From contig CAOKXF010000012.1 in assembly GCA_948473335.1 (NCBI GenBank), positions 1 to 42,799 of the forward strand: a stretch of 42,799 bases of DNA. The letters run 5' to 3'. The notes beneath the pieces are model-generated. The model was not told the origin of the DNA and searched no databases. It saw only the letters and a list, made by a program, of their open reading frames with translations. The position numbers and the translations under genes are program-made. Shown in pieces: positions 1-7,975 of this stretch; the stretch's first letter is position 1, and every line of letters starts with the position of its first letter. Source of the stretch: an uncultured Clostridium sp. Its GTDB lineage: Bacteria > Bacillota > Clostridia > TANB77 > CAG-508.

Positions 1-2
1 AA

Positions 3-1718
3 ATGGAAATTCAAGTCATAGAGAAAACAAACGGAAGAATTAACAGAGTAACAGGAACAACAATCAAAGAAAGATTAAGAGTATGTGCATATGCAAGAGT
101 AAGTACAGACAACGAAGAACAATTAAATAGTTATCAATCACAATTAAAGTATTATGATGAAAAAATAAATAGCAAATCAGAATGGCAATTTGCAGGAATA
201 TATGCAGATGAAGCTATAAGTGGCACGCTAGATTTTAAAAGGACAAACTTTATGAAAATGATAGCTGATAGCATGGAAGGAAAAATTGATATGATACTAA
301 CAAAATCCATATCAAGATTTGCTAGAAACACATTAGATACTTTAAAATATGTAAGAATGCTAAAAGAGAAAAATGTTGCAATTCTATTTGAAGAAGAAAA
401 CATAAATACAGGCTCAGGACAAGGAGAGCTAGTATTAACATTATTAAGTGCAATGGCTCAACAGGAAAGCGAGAATATATCTTCACATGTTTTACTAGGT
501 TTAAAGATGAAAAAAGACAGAGGAGAATTAATTGGTTATAATGGTTGTTATGGATATAACTATAATCTTGAAACAAAAGAAATAACAATTAATGAAGAAG
601 AAGCAAGTATTGTAAGATATATGTTTGAAAGATATGCAGAAGGAGTTGGCTCAAGTACCATAGCAAAAGAACTAACAGCAAAAGGAATAAAAACTCCAAA
701 AGGTAGAACAAAATGGTGCGAATCAACAGTACGAGGAATCTTAAAAAATGAGAAATATATTGGAGATGTGCTAATGGGAAAAACATTTACAATAGACCCA
801 ATATCACATAAAAGACTAAGTAATTTAGGAGAAGTAGACAAACATTATTTAAAAGAACACCATGAGCCAATTATAAGTAAAGAACTATTTGATAGAGTAC
901 AACAAATTAGAACCAAACGAGCAGGCAACAGAGAAACAGGAAGAAGAAATAATAATTATAGCAAAAAATATGCTTTTAGCAGTAAATTGTATTGTGGCTT
1001 TTGCGGAAGTTTACTAACAAGAAGAAACTGGAATGCAAATAGAAATTGTGCAAAAGCAGTATGGCAATGTATAAAAAGAGCTAAACATGGAAAAGAAGAA
1101 TGTCCATATTGCAAAGCAATTCCAGAAGAAATATTAGAAGATTGTTTTGTACAAGGATATAGAATACTCTGTAATAATAACAGAAAAGTAGTAGAAAATT
1201 TTTTAGAAAAAATAGAAAATATCTTAAAAGAAAATACTACAGAAACAATGGTAACAAAATTAGAAAAAAGCAAAGAAAAAATAAACAAAAAACTTGCTAA
1301 TCTATTAGAACTAAATTTAGAAGGTAAAATCAATAAAGAACAATATACAGAAAAATTTGATAACTTAAATGTAGAATTATTGAAAATAGAGAACAAAATA
1401 CAAGGACTACTAAAAGAAACAAATAGAAATGAAAGCATTAAACAAAGATTAAACAAGTTTAAAAGTTTATTTAAAAATATAGATATAATGCCAAAGTTTG
1501 ATAAAGATGTGTTTGAATGTTTAATTGATAAAGTAGTAATTGGAGAAACCGATGAAGATGGGACAGTAAATCCATATACAATAAGGTTTATATGTAAAAA
1601 TGGAGTAGAGATAAATTGTAAAGATAAATTTACTGCTATGAGCGATAAAGAACATTTAAATAATACTGCAACCAGAGAGAAACAACACATGTGGAATGCG
1701 TGGCAGTGCTACAACTAA
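3..1718 (+). CDS. large serine recombinase (integrase/resolvase family)
   Basis: This is a site-specific recombinase of the kind that integrates and excises mobile elements by cutting DNA through a serine. The N-terminal resolvase domain (about residues 25-170) carries the catalytic serine in YARVST (Ser34) and the arginine-rich ISRFARN segment. A recombinase domain follows (about 175-310), then a zinc ribbon beginning LYCGFCG (about 330) with later cysteines in EECPYC, then a long Lys/Glu-rich coiled coil (about 390-480). At 571 residues the length is normal for the family. The ATG at position 3 gives the usual start of this family, but its ribosome site lies outside the window. The last residues (HMWNAWQCYN) look unlike a family C terminus and overlap a probable attachment sequence, so the C-terminal end may be supplied by host DNA. 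Confidence 0.93.
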   Translation: MEIQVIEKTNGRINRVTGTTIKERLRVCAYARVSTDNEEQLNSYQSQLKYYDEKINSKSEWQFAGIYADEAISGTLDFKRTNFMKMIADSMEGKIDMILTKSISRFARNTLDTLKYVRMLKEKNVAILFEEENINTGSGQGELVLTLLSAMAQQESENISSHVLLGLKMKKDRGELIGYNGCYGYNYNLETKEITINEEEASIVRYMFERYAEGVGSSTIAKELTAKGIKTPKGRTKWCESTVRGILKNEKYIGDVLMGKTFTIDPISHKRLSNLGEVDKHYLKEHHEPIISKELFDRVQQIRTKRAGNRETGRRNNNYSKKYAFSSKLYCGFCGSLLTRRNWNANRNCAKAVWQCIKRAKHGKEECPYCKAIPEEILEDCFVQGYRILCNNNRKVVENFLEKIENILKENTTETMVTKLEKSKEKINKKLANLLELNLEGKINKEQYTEKFDNLNVELLKIENKIQGLLKETNRNESIKQRLNKFKSLFKNIDIMPKFDKDVFECLIDKVVIGETDEDGTVNPYTIRFICKNGVEINCKDKFTAMSDKEHLNNTATREKQHMWNAWQCYN

Positions 1719-1732
1719 AACAAGACATGTAA
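1685..1732 (+). other. possible attachment-site scar: RlmD/RumA-like 3' gene end
   Basis: In a different frame from the recombinase, the last codons read THVECVAVLQLKQDM and then stop. A C terminus of the form HVE(T/C)VVLL is what I know from 23S rRNA uracil-5-methyltransferases (RlmD/RumA), whose 3' end is a known insertion site for elements with serine recombinases. The recombinase stop lies inside this stretch, the arrangement expected where an element abuts its target. The body of the methyltransferase is not in the window. The reading is an inference from a short match. Confidence 0.4.
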
Positions 1733-2036
1733 TACTTGATTTTGATATGGTTTCAGAGATTATAACTTTTGAGGATAAAGGCAAATTTGGAAAAGAAAAA
1801 CATCAAAATTTGGGTGTGAAAGTTAAAGTGGTTGCTTAAGTGGTAAGTGGAAACACATAATTTACTTTTTAAAAAATTGAGTAAAGTGTTTGAAATACTG
1901 GAAAATTTGAGGTTGTATCTACGGTAAGCATAACAGGTATAGGTTGTGTAGGTTAGTAGATATGAAGTAAAACTAGTTATTTCAAGTGTTAGAAAGAATT
2001 TATTAAAATGAGTTATAGAGAATCTTTATAAAATAG

Positions 2037-2069
2037 GTGTCAGTAGATATGTGCTGATACTTATTTTTT
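2037..2069 (+). terminator. terminator-like hairpin
   Basis: GTGTCAG pairs with CTGATAC around a 10-base loop and is followed by TTATTTTTTG. It could end transcription from the recombinase side before the palindromic element. Confidence 0.5.
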
Positions 2070-2070
2070 G

Positions 2071-2200
2071 TCCTATACATTTGCATACCAATTTTAATCT
2101 CCAATAGAAATAATATCAAGAGTAAATAAACTCGTTATCACTCGCTCTTGACATTATTTTTATTGGAGATTTTGTGGCAATTAAGCAAATGTAAGGATAA
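2071..2200. repeat. 130-bp palindromic element (MITE-like)
   Basis: Two 27-base arms (2096-2122 and 2145-2171) pair with only two G-U type mismatches around a 22-base loop. Weaker pairing continues outward: TACATTTGC on the left matches GCAAATGTA on the right, so nearly the whole 130 bp folds on itself. There is no ORF inside. The size, the terminal symmetry and the position next to a recombinase suggest a non-autonomous mobile element or a very stable RNA hairpin. No second copy was seen in the window. Confidence 0.6.
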
Positions 2201-2328
2201 ATATGTTTTGTAAATATTGGCAAAACACTATGAAAAATTGTTAATTTGTGATATATTATCTGTAGTTTTAAAGACATATTGAACTATTATAATTTTAGAA
2301 ATAATTTTGAAAAGAGGAAATATATAAT

Positions 2329-2769
2329 ATGAAAATAAGAATAGCAAAAAAAGAAGATGTTGAGCAAGTATGGAATATAGGTAATAATGTATCTGAATTT
2401 AAGACAGCAGAAAATGTTATTATATTTTGGCCAAAAGAAACATTGGAAAATTGCATTGATAAAGATGATATTTTGTTTTATGTTGTAGAAATCGAAGGTA
2501 AAATTATAGGCTTTTCCATAGTAAATTTAAATAAATCATTAGGAAAAGCAGAAATAGAAAATATCTATGTATCACCAGAATATAGAAAAAATAAAATCGG
2601 TACATCAATATTGGATGAAATTTTACAAGAATTAAAGGTGAGGAAGTATGATAATGTAAATTGTTTAACAGATGAAGCAATTGAATTTTATAAAAGATAT
2701 GGATTTACAAAAGGAAAAGGTTTTGCATGGATGGATATAGCATTATCAGATAAATTTAAGAGAGGTTAA
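2329..2769 (+). CDS. GNAT-family N-acetyltransferase
   Basis: The protein belongs to the Gcn5-related N-acetyltransferases, which transfer an acetyl group from acetyl-CoA to an amine. The substrate cannot be told from sequence. At 146 residues it is one GNAT fold. The acetyl-CoA loop is in IENIYVSPEYRKNKIGTSIL (about 77-96), and EAIEFYKRYGF near residue 120 is the usual C-terminal motif. A GAGG ribosome site precedes the ATG. It is the first gene of a one-strand run of small enzymes, and the next gene starts 2 bases after its stop, so they are probably co-transcribed. Confidence 0.85.
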   Translation: MKIRIAKKEDVEQVWNIGNNVSEFKTAENVIIFWPKETLENCIDKDDILFYVVEIEGKIIGFSIVNLNKSLGKAEIENIYVSPEYRKNKIGTSILDEILQELKVRKYDNVNCLTDEAIEFYKRYGFTKGKGFAWMDIALSDKFKRG

Positions 2770-2771
2770 AT

Positions 2772-3401
2772 ATGAATATTATAGAAATTTATAAAAAATA
2801 TCATTTACCAGAAAACTTACAAATGCACATGTTAAGAGTTGCAGCATGTAGTAATTTAATAATAAATAACTGGAATGGAGAAGAAATAGAAACAGACTCA
2901 ATTATTAGAGTAAGTTTATTACATGACATGGGAAATATGGTAAAAATACCAGAAGATTTTTCAAACGATGAAGAATTTATAAAAATAAGAAAAGAGTATT
3001 TTGATAAATATGGAACGAATGACCATGAAATTAATTTAGAGATTGGAAAGCGAGAAGGATTAACAGAAAAAGAAATTGATATATTAGATGGGAAAAGGTC
3101 AAGAAAAAATGAAGAAACACTTGCATCTAATTCTTATGAAAGAAAGATATGTGCTTATTGCGACCAAAGAGTTGCACCAGGTGGAGTTGTAAGAATAAGA
3201 GAAAGATTAGAAGATGCTAAAATAAGGTATAAAGATAAACCATTGTCAGTATGGTCTAATGAAGAGAAAGCAAATCATTTAATAGAATGTTCTTTGGGTA
3301 TAGAAAAACAAATAATAAAGTATTGTAAACTAAATCCAGAAGATATAAATGATGATAGTATTAAGACATATATAGAAAAATTAAAAAATTATGAAATATA
3401 A
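2772..3401 (+). CDS. HD-domain phosphohydrolase-like protein
   Basis: A 209-residue protein with an HD-superfamily metal site: a first histidine in QMHMLRV (H19), the HD pair in SLLHDMGNM (H51-D52), and a later aspartate in CDQRVAPGG (about 130). HD proteins of this kind hydrolyse phosphate esters, often of nucleotides. Substrate is unknown. It lies between a GNAT and a nucleoside deoxyribosyltransferase-like gene, with 2 bases to the gene before and 11 to the gene after, each with its own ribosome site, which suggests an operon for nucleotide clean-up or small-molecule modification. Confidence 0.8.
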   Translation: MNIIEIYKKYHLPENLQMHMLRVAACSNLIINNWNGEEIETDSIIRVSLLHDMGNMVKIPEDFSNDEEFIKIRKEYFDKYGTNDHEINLEIGKREGLTEKEIDILDGKRSRKNEETLASNSYERKICAYCDQRVAPGGVVRIRERLEDAKIRYKDKPLSVWSNEEKANHLIECSLGIEKQIIKYCKLNPEDINDDSIKTYIEKLKNYEI

Positions 3402-3412
3402 TAGGAGAAATT

Positions 3413-3718
3413 ATGAATAAAAGAAAAGTTGTTACACTATGTGGTTCAGTAAGATTTTGGGATAAAATGCAAGAAATAAATGAAAAATTAACATTAGAAA
3501 ATGAATATGTAGTAATTGGACTTACACCTCGTGTTATAAATAGAGATTTTACAGAACACGATAAAGAGTTATTAGGCGAATTACATAGGGCAAAAATTGA
3601 TTTATCAGATGCAATATTTGTAGTAAATGTAGATAGATACATTGGAGAAAGTACAAGAGGAGAAATAGAATATGCTAAACAAAAGGGGAAAGAAATAATG
3701 TATTTAGAAAATATTTAG
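3413..3718 (+). CDS. nucleoside 2-deoxyribosyltransferase-like protein
   Basis: A 101-residue protein with a short Rossmann-like fold. The N-terminal strand ends in LCGSVRF, the middle carries LSDAIFVVNVDRYIG, and GESTRGEIEYAKQKGK near the end supplies the glutamate typical of the nucleoside 2-deoxyribosyltransferase/DUF4406-like group. Such enzymes cleave or transfer the N-glycosidic bond of nucleosides or nucleotides. It is flanked on both sides by HD proteins, with 10 bases to the next gene, and each is preceded by a TAGGAGAAA-type ribosome site. Family membership is clear; the reaction is inferred. Confidence 0.75.
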   Translation: MNKRKVVTLCGSVRFWDKMQEINEKLTLENEYVVIGLTPRVINRDFTEHDKELLGELHRAKIDLSDAIFVVNVDRYIGESTRGEIEYAKQKGKEIMYLENI

Positions 3719-3728
3719 GAGAAATTAG

Positions 3729-4514
3729 ATGATAGATATTGAAAAGGCAAAAATTACTTTTAAAGATTTCATAAATGAATATGAAGATAAAAGTGATCTG
3801 GGATTTGAATTAAAAATAGTACATACTTATCATGTCGCAGAAAATGCAAAGAAAATTGCACAAGAATTAAAGCTAAATAAAGAAGATATAGAATTAGCTG
3901 AACTAATAGGTATATTGCATGATATAGGAAGATTTGAAGAATTAAAAATTACAAAAGAACTAAATAGTGTTAAATTTGATCATGCAGGACATGGTTCAAA
4001 GATGTTATTTGAAGAAGATATGATTAGGAAATTTATAGAAGATAGTCAGTATGATAATATAATAAAAAAATCAATAGAAAATCACAGCAGATTAGAAATT
4101 GAAGAAAATTTAGATGAAAGAACTTTATTACATTCTAAAATAATAAGAGATGCAGATAAAATAGATAATTATAGAGTGAAGAAAGATGAGAAAGTAGAAG
4201 CAATATTTCCTAAAAGAGTAAATAAAATTGAAGATATGGAAGAATCAAAGTTATCAGATAAAGTCTATAATACTATTTTAGATAAAAAATGTGTTGACAT
4301 ACATGATAGAGTAACACCACTAGATTTTTGGGTTTGTATATTAGCTTTTACATTTGATTTGAATTTTGATGTATCTTATAAAATAGTAAAAGAAAATGAT
4401 TATATTAATGTGCTAATAGATAGATTTAAATATAAAGATATAGAAACTAAAAGCAGAATGGAGAACATAAGAAAAATCATAAATGGATTTGTAGATGAAA
4501 ACATAAATAATTAA
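3729..4514 (+). CDS. HD-domain metal-dependent phosphohydrolase
   Basis: A 261-residue HD-superfamily protein. The first metal histidine is in VHTYHVAENA (H35), the HD pair in GILHDIGRFEE (H64-D65), a histidine in FDHAGHGSKML follows at about 90, and IIRDADKIDNY near 140 gives the closing aspartate. That order matches broad-specificity HD hydrolases that act on phosphate esters such as nucleotides. The natural substrate is unknown. It is the second HD protein in four genes and shares only the metal-site pattern with the first, so it is not a recent duplicate. Confidence 0.83.
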   Translation: MIDIEKAKITFKDFINEYEDKSDLGFELKIVHTYHVAENAKKIAQELKLNKEDIELAELIGILHDIGRFEELKITKELNSVKFDHAGHGSKMLFEEDMIRKFIEDSQYDNIIKKSIENHSRLEIEENLDERTLLHSKIIRDADKIDNYRVKKDEKVEAIFPKRVNKIEDMEESKLSDKVYNTILDKKCVDIHDRVTPLDFWVCILAFTFDLNFDVSYKIVKENDYINVLIDRFKYKDIETKSRMENIRKIINGFVDENINN

Positions 4515-4526
4515 AGAGGTAAGAAA

Positions 4527-4598
4527 GTGAAAATAGTAAAATCAAGTAATGCACAAACAATAAAAAATAGTGATACAAGTAAATTATTAGATTTATAG
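4527..4598 (+). pseudogene. short gene remnant, cupin-like N terminus
   Basis: After an AGAGG ribosome site, a GTG opens 23 codons reading VKIVKSSNAQTIKNSDTSKL and on to a stop. The start resembles the N termini of small cupin proteins in similar gene runs, but nothing of the beta-barrel follows. It is best read as the stub of a deleted gene. A real micropeptide cannot be excluded. Confidence 0.4.
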
Positions 4599-4607
4599 GA
4601 GAAAGAT

Positions 4608-5150
4608 ATGAAAAAGATAACAATTGAAATGGCATGTTCTATCAATGGTCTAATTGCTACAGAGGATGGAAATGAGGACTTCCTATCTTATAGAGGTTGG
4701 GAGATAATGCTAGAATTTTTAAAAGAATATGATGTACTAATATGGGGTAGAAAAACTTGGGATAACATATTATCTTGGGGAGAAGAATATTTAAAAGATT
4801 TAGAAAATATAAATTTAATTATTCTAAGCAATGAAACTGGAAGAAAAGATGAATTTCCAAATGTTACATATTGCAGTTCAATAGATAATTGTTTAAAACT
4901 ATGTGAAAAGATGAAATATGAAAAGCTATTTATTTCTGGTGGTGCAACAATAAACAATGCTTTTATGGAAAAACGCATAGTAGATAATATAATTCTAAAC
5001 TATAATCCATTTGTACTAAATAAAGGAGTAGCACTATTTAAAGGCAATTATTTTGAAAATAAATTGAAACTTGAAAAAGTAGTAAAAGAGAAAGATAATA
5101 TAGTACAAGTTCATTATAGTGTAATAAAGGAGGAAAATTTAAATGAATGA
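4608..5150 (+). CDS. dihydrofolate reductase/RibD C-terminal-like reductase
   Basis: A 180-residue member of the RibD C-terminal / dihydrofolate reductase-like family, NAD(P)H-dependent reductases of pteridine or pyrimidine-like compounds. It opens with ITIEMACSINGLIA, has LIWGRKTWDNI (about 45-55), and LFISGGATINNAFME (about 109-123) as the nucleotide-binding GG turn. Proteins of this short type occur outside the riboflavin pathway and usually have no proven substrate. It starts after a TAGGAGAAAG ribosome site and overlaps the next gene by 8 bases, so the two are translationally coupled. Confidence 0.82.
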   Translation: MKKITIEMACSINGLIATEDGNEDFLSYRGWEIMLEFLKEYDVLIWGRKTWDNILSWGEEYLKDLENINLIILSNETGRKDEFPNVTYCSSIDNCLKLCEKMKYEKLFISGGATINNAFMEKRIVDNIILNYNPFVLNKGVALFKGNYFENKLKLEKVVKEKDNIVQVHYSVIKEENLNE

Positions 5151-5829
5151 TATAATTATAATAACAGGTGGAGCAAGTGGATTAGGATTTGAATTAATAA
5201 AACAATCATTGGAAAAAGGTTTAATAGTATGTAATATAGATAAAAATACTGAAAAAATGAGTAAACTAGCCAATGATTTCAAAGAAAATTATAAAGGATT
5301 TTGTGGAGATATATCTGATGAAAAATTTATAACTAATGCAATAAATGAAATAAAAAATATGGGAAATATAAAAGTCCTTATAAATAATGCAGGAGAACCA
5401 TCTTTCAAAATACCAACTGAATATACAAAAGAAGATATAGAAAAATGCTTTAAAGGATTACAAGGTATGATTATTGTATCAACACAAGTATTAAAAGCAA
5501 AAGAAGAAAAAGATGTAAAAATAGTAAATATAATGTCATCAGCTGCATTAAGAGGAAATAAACAAGAAAGTGTGTATTGTGCTACTAAATGGGGAGAAAG
5601 AGGATATACAGAAAGTTTAAAAGTTGCATATAAAGGAACAAGTGTAAAAATAATTGGAGTATATCCAGGAGGAATTAATACAAACTTTTATAAAGATAGT
5701 AGAGATTATGTATCAGAAGAAAAACAAAATACATTTATGGATCCTACAGAAGTTGCAAATACTATAATGGAGAACATTTTTAGTACTAATAATTTAACAG
5801 TAGTAGATATTATAATAGAGAGAAATTAA
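5143..5829 (+). CDS. short-chain dehydrogenase/reductase (SDR)
   Basis: A classical SDR oxidoreductase using NAD(P). The cofactor motif TGGASGLG sits at residues 8-15, NNAG at about 84-87, the catalytic serine in IMSSAALRG, and the Tyr-x-x-x-Lys pair in SVYCATKWGERGY. Length 228 is normal. D35 in NIDKN after the second strand suggests a preference for NAD, though this is only a guess. It overlaps the upstream reductase gene by 8 bases and has an AAAGGAGGAAA ribosome site inside that gene. Confidence 0.9.
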   Translation: MNDIIIITGGASGLGFELIKQSLEKGLIVCNIDKNTEKMSKLANDFKENYKGFCGDISDEKFITNAINEIKNMGNIKVLINNAGEPSFKIPTEYTKEDIEKCFKGLQGMIIVSTQVLKAKEEKDVKIVNIMSSAALRGNKQESVYCATKWGERGYTESLKVAYKGTSVKIIGVYPGGINTNFYKDSRDYVSEEKQNTFMDPTEVANTIMENIFSTNNLTVVDIIIERN

Positions 5830-5867
5830 TAAGAGATAGAATAATGTAGTGAAAGATGAGGGATAGA

Positions 5868-6386
5868 ATGAAATTATTTTCAGAAGAAGTAAAAGATATG
5901 AACGAATTAAACGAAGTTCTAAAAAATAATAATGAAGTATCAAAAGATTATGAAGTTGCAGTAATTGTATATGCTTTCGATTCAGAAAATAAAATAGTTT
6001 TTCAAAGAAGAGGTTTAGGATGTAGAGATGAGCAACTAAAGCTAGAAACTATTGGAGGAAGAGTAAAGAAAAGTGATATAGATTTTAGAACAGCATTACA
6101 AAGAGAAATTGAAGAAGAAGTTGGAACAGAAGCAAACATTGAATTACAAGAATTTATTGTATCGACTTATGCTAAAACATTTGATGTAAGAAATAATAAA
6201 GAACAAGATTGGATTTATCTTGTATATAAAGGAAATTTAAAAAGTGGAGAATTAAAAATTGCAGAACCTAATAAATGCTTAGGATATGAAAGATATAAAA
6301 TTGGCGAAGTAGACAAAAATGAGTTAAGCAATGGAGCAAGAGAATTATATAGTATTGTAAGTGAGAAATATAGTTATTTAAAGTAA
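5868..6386 (+). CDS. Nudix hydrolase (first of two)
   Basis: A Nudix-family pyrophosphohydrolase that would cleave a nucleoside diphosphate linked to another group. The Nudix box runs from GGRVKKSDIDF to REIEEEVGTEA (about 63-88), with a 23-residue spacing like the consensus and all acidic metal ligands kept. An in-frame ATG at 5856 exists, but GAGGG at 5858-5862 sits 5 bases before the ATG at 5868, so I place the start there (172 residues). It follows the SDR by 38 bases and precedes a second Nudix gene by 17. The substrate is unknown. Confidence 0.85.
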   Translation: MKLFSEEVKDMNELNEVLKNNNEVSKDYEVAVIVYAFDSENKIVFQRRGLGCRDEQLKLETIGGRVKKSDIDFRTALQREIEEEVGTEANIELQEFIVSTYAKTFDVRNNKEQDWIYLVYKGNLKSGELKIAEPNKCLGYERYKIGEVDKNELSNGARELYSIVSEKYSYLK

Positions 6387-6403
6387 ATGGAGGAAATCAA
6401 ATA

Positions 6404-6847
6404 ATGAAAATTATAGCAGGTTGTGTAATAAAAAGGGATAATAAAATATTAATGGTAAAAGAAGCGAAAAAGTCATGTTATGGACAATGGAATTATCCAG
6501 CAGGACATTTAGAAGAATTTGAAAAAATAATGGATGGAGCAATAAGAGAAACTTTTGAAGAGACTGGGTGTAAAGTAAAACTTACAGGTGTTTTACCTAT
6601 TGCTAATATTGATTTAGAAAAAGAAACACATATTTTAATAAGATTTATGGCAGAAATAGTAGAAGAACATATAGAATTTGATAAAGAAGAAATTTTAGAT
6701 GTAAAATGGATTCCGATAGAGGATATAAAGAAAATGAAAAAAGAAGAATTAAGAGGTTATGAAATAGGTATAAAAACTATTAATGATATTGAAAACAATA
6801 ACATATATCCTTTAGATATATTTGATAATAATAAATACAATTCATAA
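6404..6847 (+). CDS. Nudix hydrolase (second of two)
   Basis: A 147-residue Nudix hydrolase, close in size to MutT-type enzymes that remove damaged or unwanted nucleotides. GHLEEFEKIMDGAIRETFEE (about 34-53) starts the Nudix box and TGCKV completes it. The WNYPAGHLE approach to the box is typical of MutT/ADP-ribose-type members. A TGGAGGAAAT ribosome site precedes it. It is the last gene of the first half of the run; after it there is a 221-base gap holding a new promoter. Confidence 0.87.
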   Translation: MKIIAGCVIKRDNKILMVKEAKKSCYGQWNYPAGHLEEFEKIMDGAIRETFEETGCKVKLTGVLPIANIDLEKETHILIRFMAEIVEEHIEFDKEEILDVKWIPIEDIKKMKKEELRGYEIGIKTINDIENNNIYPLDIFDNNKYNS

Positions 6848-7003
6848 ATATGTTTAATAAAAAAACTATAGCTCATATATTTCTATATAAGCTACATTCT
6901 AAATCATAACTGCTTACCAGAGTAAGCCTTCTCAGTCATCTAATAAAAGTATAATAGAAATTTTATTAAAAATCAATAATTTTATAAAATTTCATCAAAA
7001 TAT

Positions 7004-7052
7004 TTGTCGGAAATCTTCATAAATGATATAATATTTACGAAGATTTCCAACA
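7004..7052 (+). promoter_or_regulatory. promoter inside a 48-bp palindrome (likely operator)
   Basis: TTGTCG (7004-7009) and TATAAT (7027-7032) are separated by 17 bases and form a good sigma-70-type promoter for the gene at 7069. Two 20-base arms (7005-7024 and 7033-7052) match at 18 of 20 positions and place the -10 box in the centre. A dimeric repressor bound here would block RNA polymerase. The transcript would start with the right arm, so an RNA role is less likely. The arms read GGAAATCTTC and GAAGATTTCC at their cores. Confidence 0.72.
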
Positions 7053-7068
7053 AAGGAGAAGAGAAAAA

Positions 7069-7461
7069 ATGAAAGTTATAACTATAAAACAACCATGGGC
7101 GACTCTAATTGCCAAAGGCTATAAAGAGTATGAATTTAGAACATGGAAAACAAAATATAGAGGAGATATTTTAATACATGCAGGTAAAGGAATAGACAAA
7201 AAAGCAATGAATAGATTTGAAAATCTTAATTTAGAGTATCCAAGTGGGTGTATAATAGCAAAGGCAAAAATAACAAATTGTATTTATATAGATGATAAAT
7301 TTAAAAAAGAAGTAGTTCCTAAAAATCCAGAAGTATACAGAGGATTAGTAACGAAAAATTATTGGGAAGGATATGGATTTAAAATAGAAGATGTAGAAGA
7401 AATAGAACCAATACAAATAAATGGAAAATTAAGTTTATGGGATTATGATTATAAAAAGTAA
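7069..7461 (+). CDS. ASCH-domain protein
   Basis: A 130-residue ASCH-domain protein, a PUA-like fold thought to bind RNA or nucleic acid bases; some members are amidohydrolases of modified nucleosides. The start ITIKQPWATLIAKGYKEYEF and the following RTWKTKYRGDILIHAGK are the family signature, with the conserved Lys/Glu/Arg cluster. It has a strong AAGGAGAAG ribosome site. It begins the second half of the enzyme run, under the palindromic promoter just upstream, and its end lies 19 bases before the next start. Confidence 0.88.
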   Translation: MKVITIKQPWATLIAKGYKEYEFRTWKTKYRGDILIHAGKGIDKKAMNRFENLNLEYPSGCIIAKAKITNCIYIDDKFKKEVVPKNPEVYRGLVTKNYWEGYGFKIEDVEEIEPIQINGKLSLWDYDYKK

Positions 7462-7480
7462 TAAAAGAGGTAGAAAATGT

Positions 7481-7975
7481 ATGACTAAAGAAATTGAAAG
7501 AAAATATTTAATAAAGCAAATGCCTAATTTAAAGAATATAAAACCAATTAGATATGAAAGATATTATATAAATAATAATATTGATAATCAAATAAGAGTT
7601 CAAAAGAAAGCAGACAAATTTATATTAGAAACCAAAACAAAAATTAGTGATATGGAGTACAAAAAAGAAAAACAAGAAATAACAGAAAAAGAATTTCTAA
7701 AACTAGTTAAAGACTGTAAAAAAGTAATTATAAGGGATAGTTATTTAATAAATGAAAAGCCTAATATAACGATAAAGATATATCAGGCAACATATAAAGG
7801 ATTAATAAGAGCAGAAGTAGAGTTTAATAACGAATATGAATATAATAATTTTGAAATTCCAGAATGGTTTGGAAAAGATATAACTAATACAGAATTAGGG
7901 ATGGATGCTAGATTAATAAAACTAGATAGAGAAGACTTTTTAGAAATATTAAGAATGGAGGAAGAATATGAGTAA
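7481..7975 (+). CDS. CYTH-domain protein (triphosphate tunnel metalloenzyme)
   Basis: CYTH proteins bind triphosphate groups in a beta-barrel tunnel; members include inorganic triphosphatases and class IV adenylate cyclases. The signature E-x-E-x-K is present as EIERKYL at residues 4-10 from this start, and further basic and acidic tunnel residues follow (RVQKK, LETKTK, KEKQEITE, RAEVEF). An upstream in-frame ATG at 7445 lies inside the previous gene and lacks a ribosome site; AGAGG at 7466-7470 fits the ATG at 7481, giving 164 residues. It overlaps the next gene by 8 bases. Triphosphatase is the likelier activity for such a short protein. Confidence 0.85.
   Translation: MTKEIERKYLIKQMPNLKNIKPIRYERYYINNNIDNQIRVQKKADKFILETKTKISDMEYKKEKQEITEKEFLKLVKDCKKVIIRDSYLINEKPNITIKIYQATYKGLIRAEVEFNNEYEYNNFEIPEWFGKDITNTELGMDARLIKLDREDFLEILRMEEEYE

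Larger units (their letters stand above)
1733..2328. other. non-coding stretch after the recombinase
   Basis: No convincing gene lies here. A 47-codon frame (1696-1839, start MRGSATTKTRHVILDFD) crosses the recombinase end but has no clear ribosome site and I do not recognise it. An imperfect inverted repeat with AAACAC/GTGTTT ends occupies 1851-1891. A terminator-like hairpin and a large palindrome are listed separately. The last 70 bases before the GNAT gene include a TATAAT near 2287 but no convincing -35 box. Confidence 0.5.

Noticed and set aside
956..1690. 244-codon minus-strand frame opposite the recombinase
   Set aside because: Leu/Phe/Ser-rich shadow of an A-rich plus-strand gene, no ribosome site and no domain; the same applies to the other long antisense frames in the window.
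6848..7003. Structured RNA or tRNA-like fold after the second Nudix gene
   Set aside because: Short words TAGCT/AGCTA and CTTAC/GTAAG pair, but no cloverleaf, no CCA end and no long stem; probably only a weak terminator region.
7005..7052. Riboswitch before the ASCH gene
   Set aside because: The promoter -10 is in the palindrome centre, so the left arm is not transcribed.
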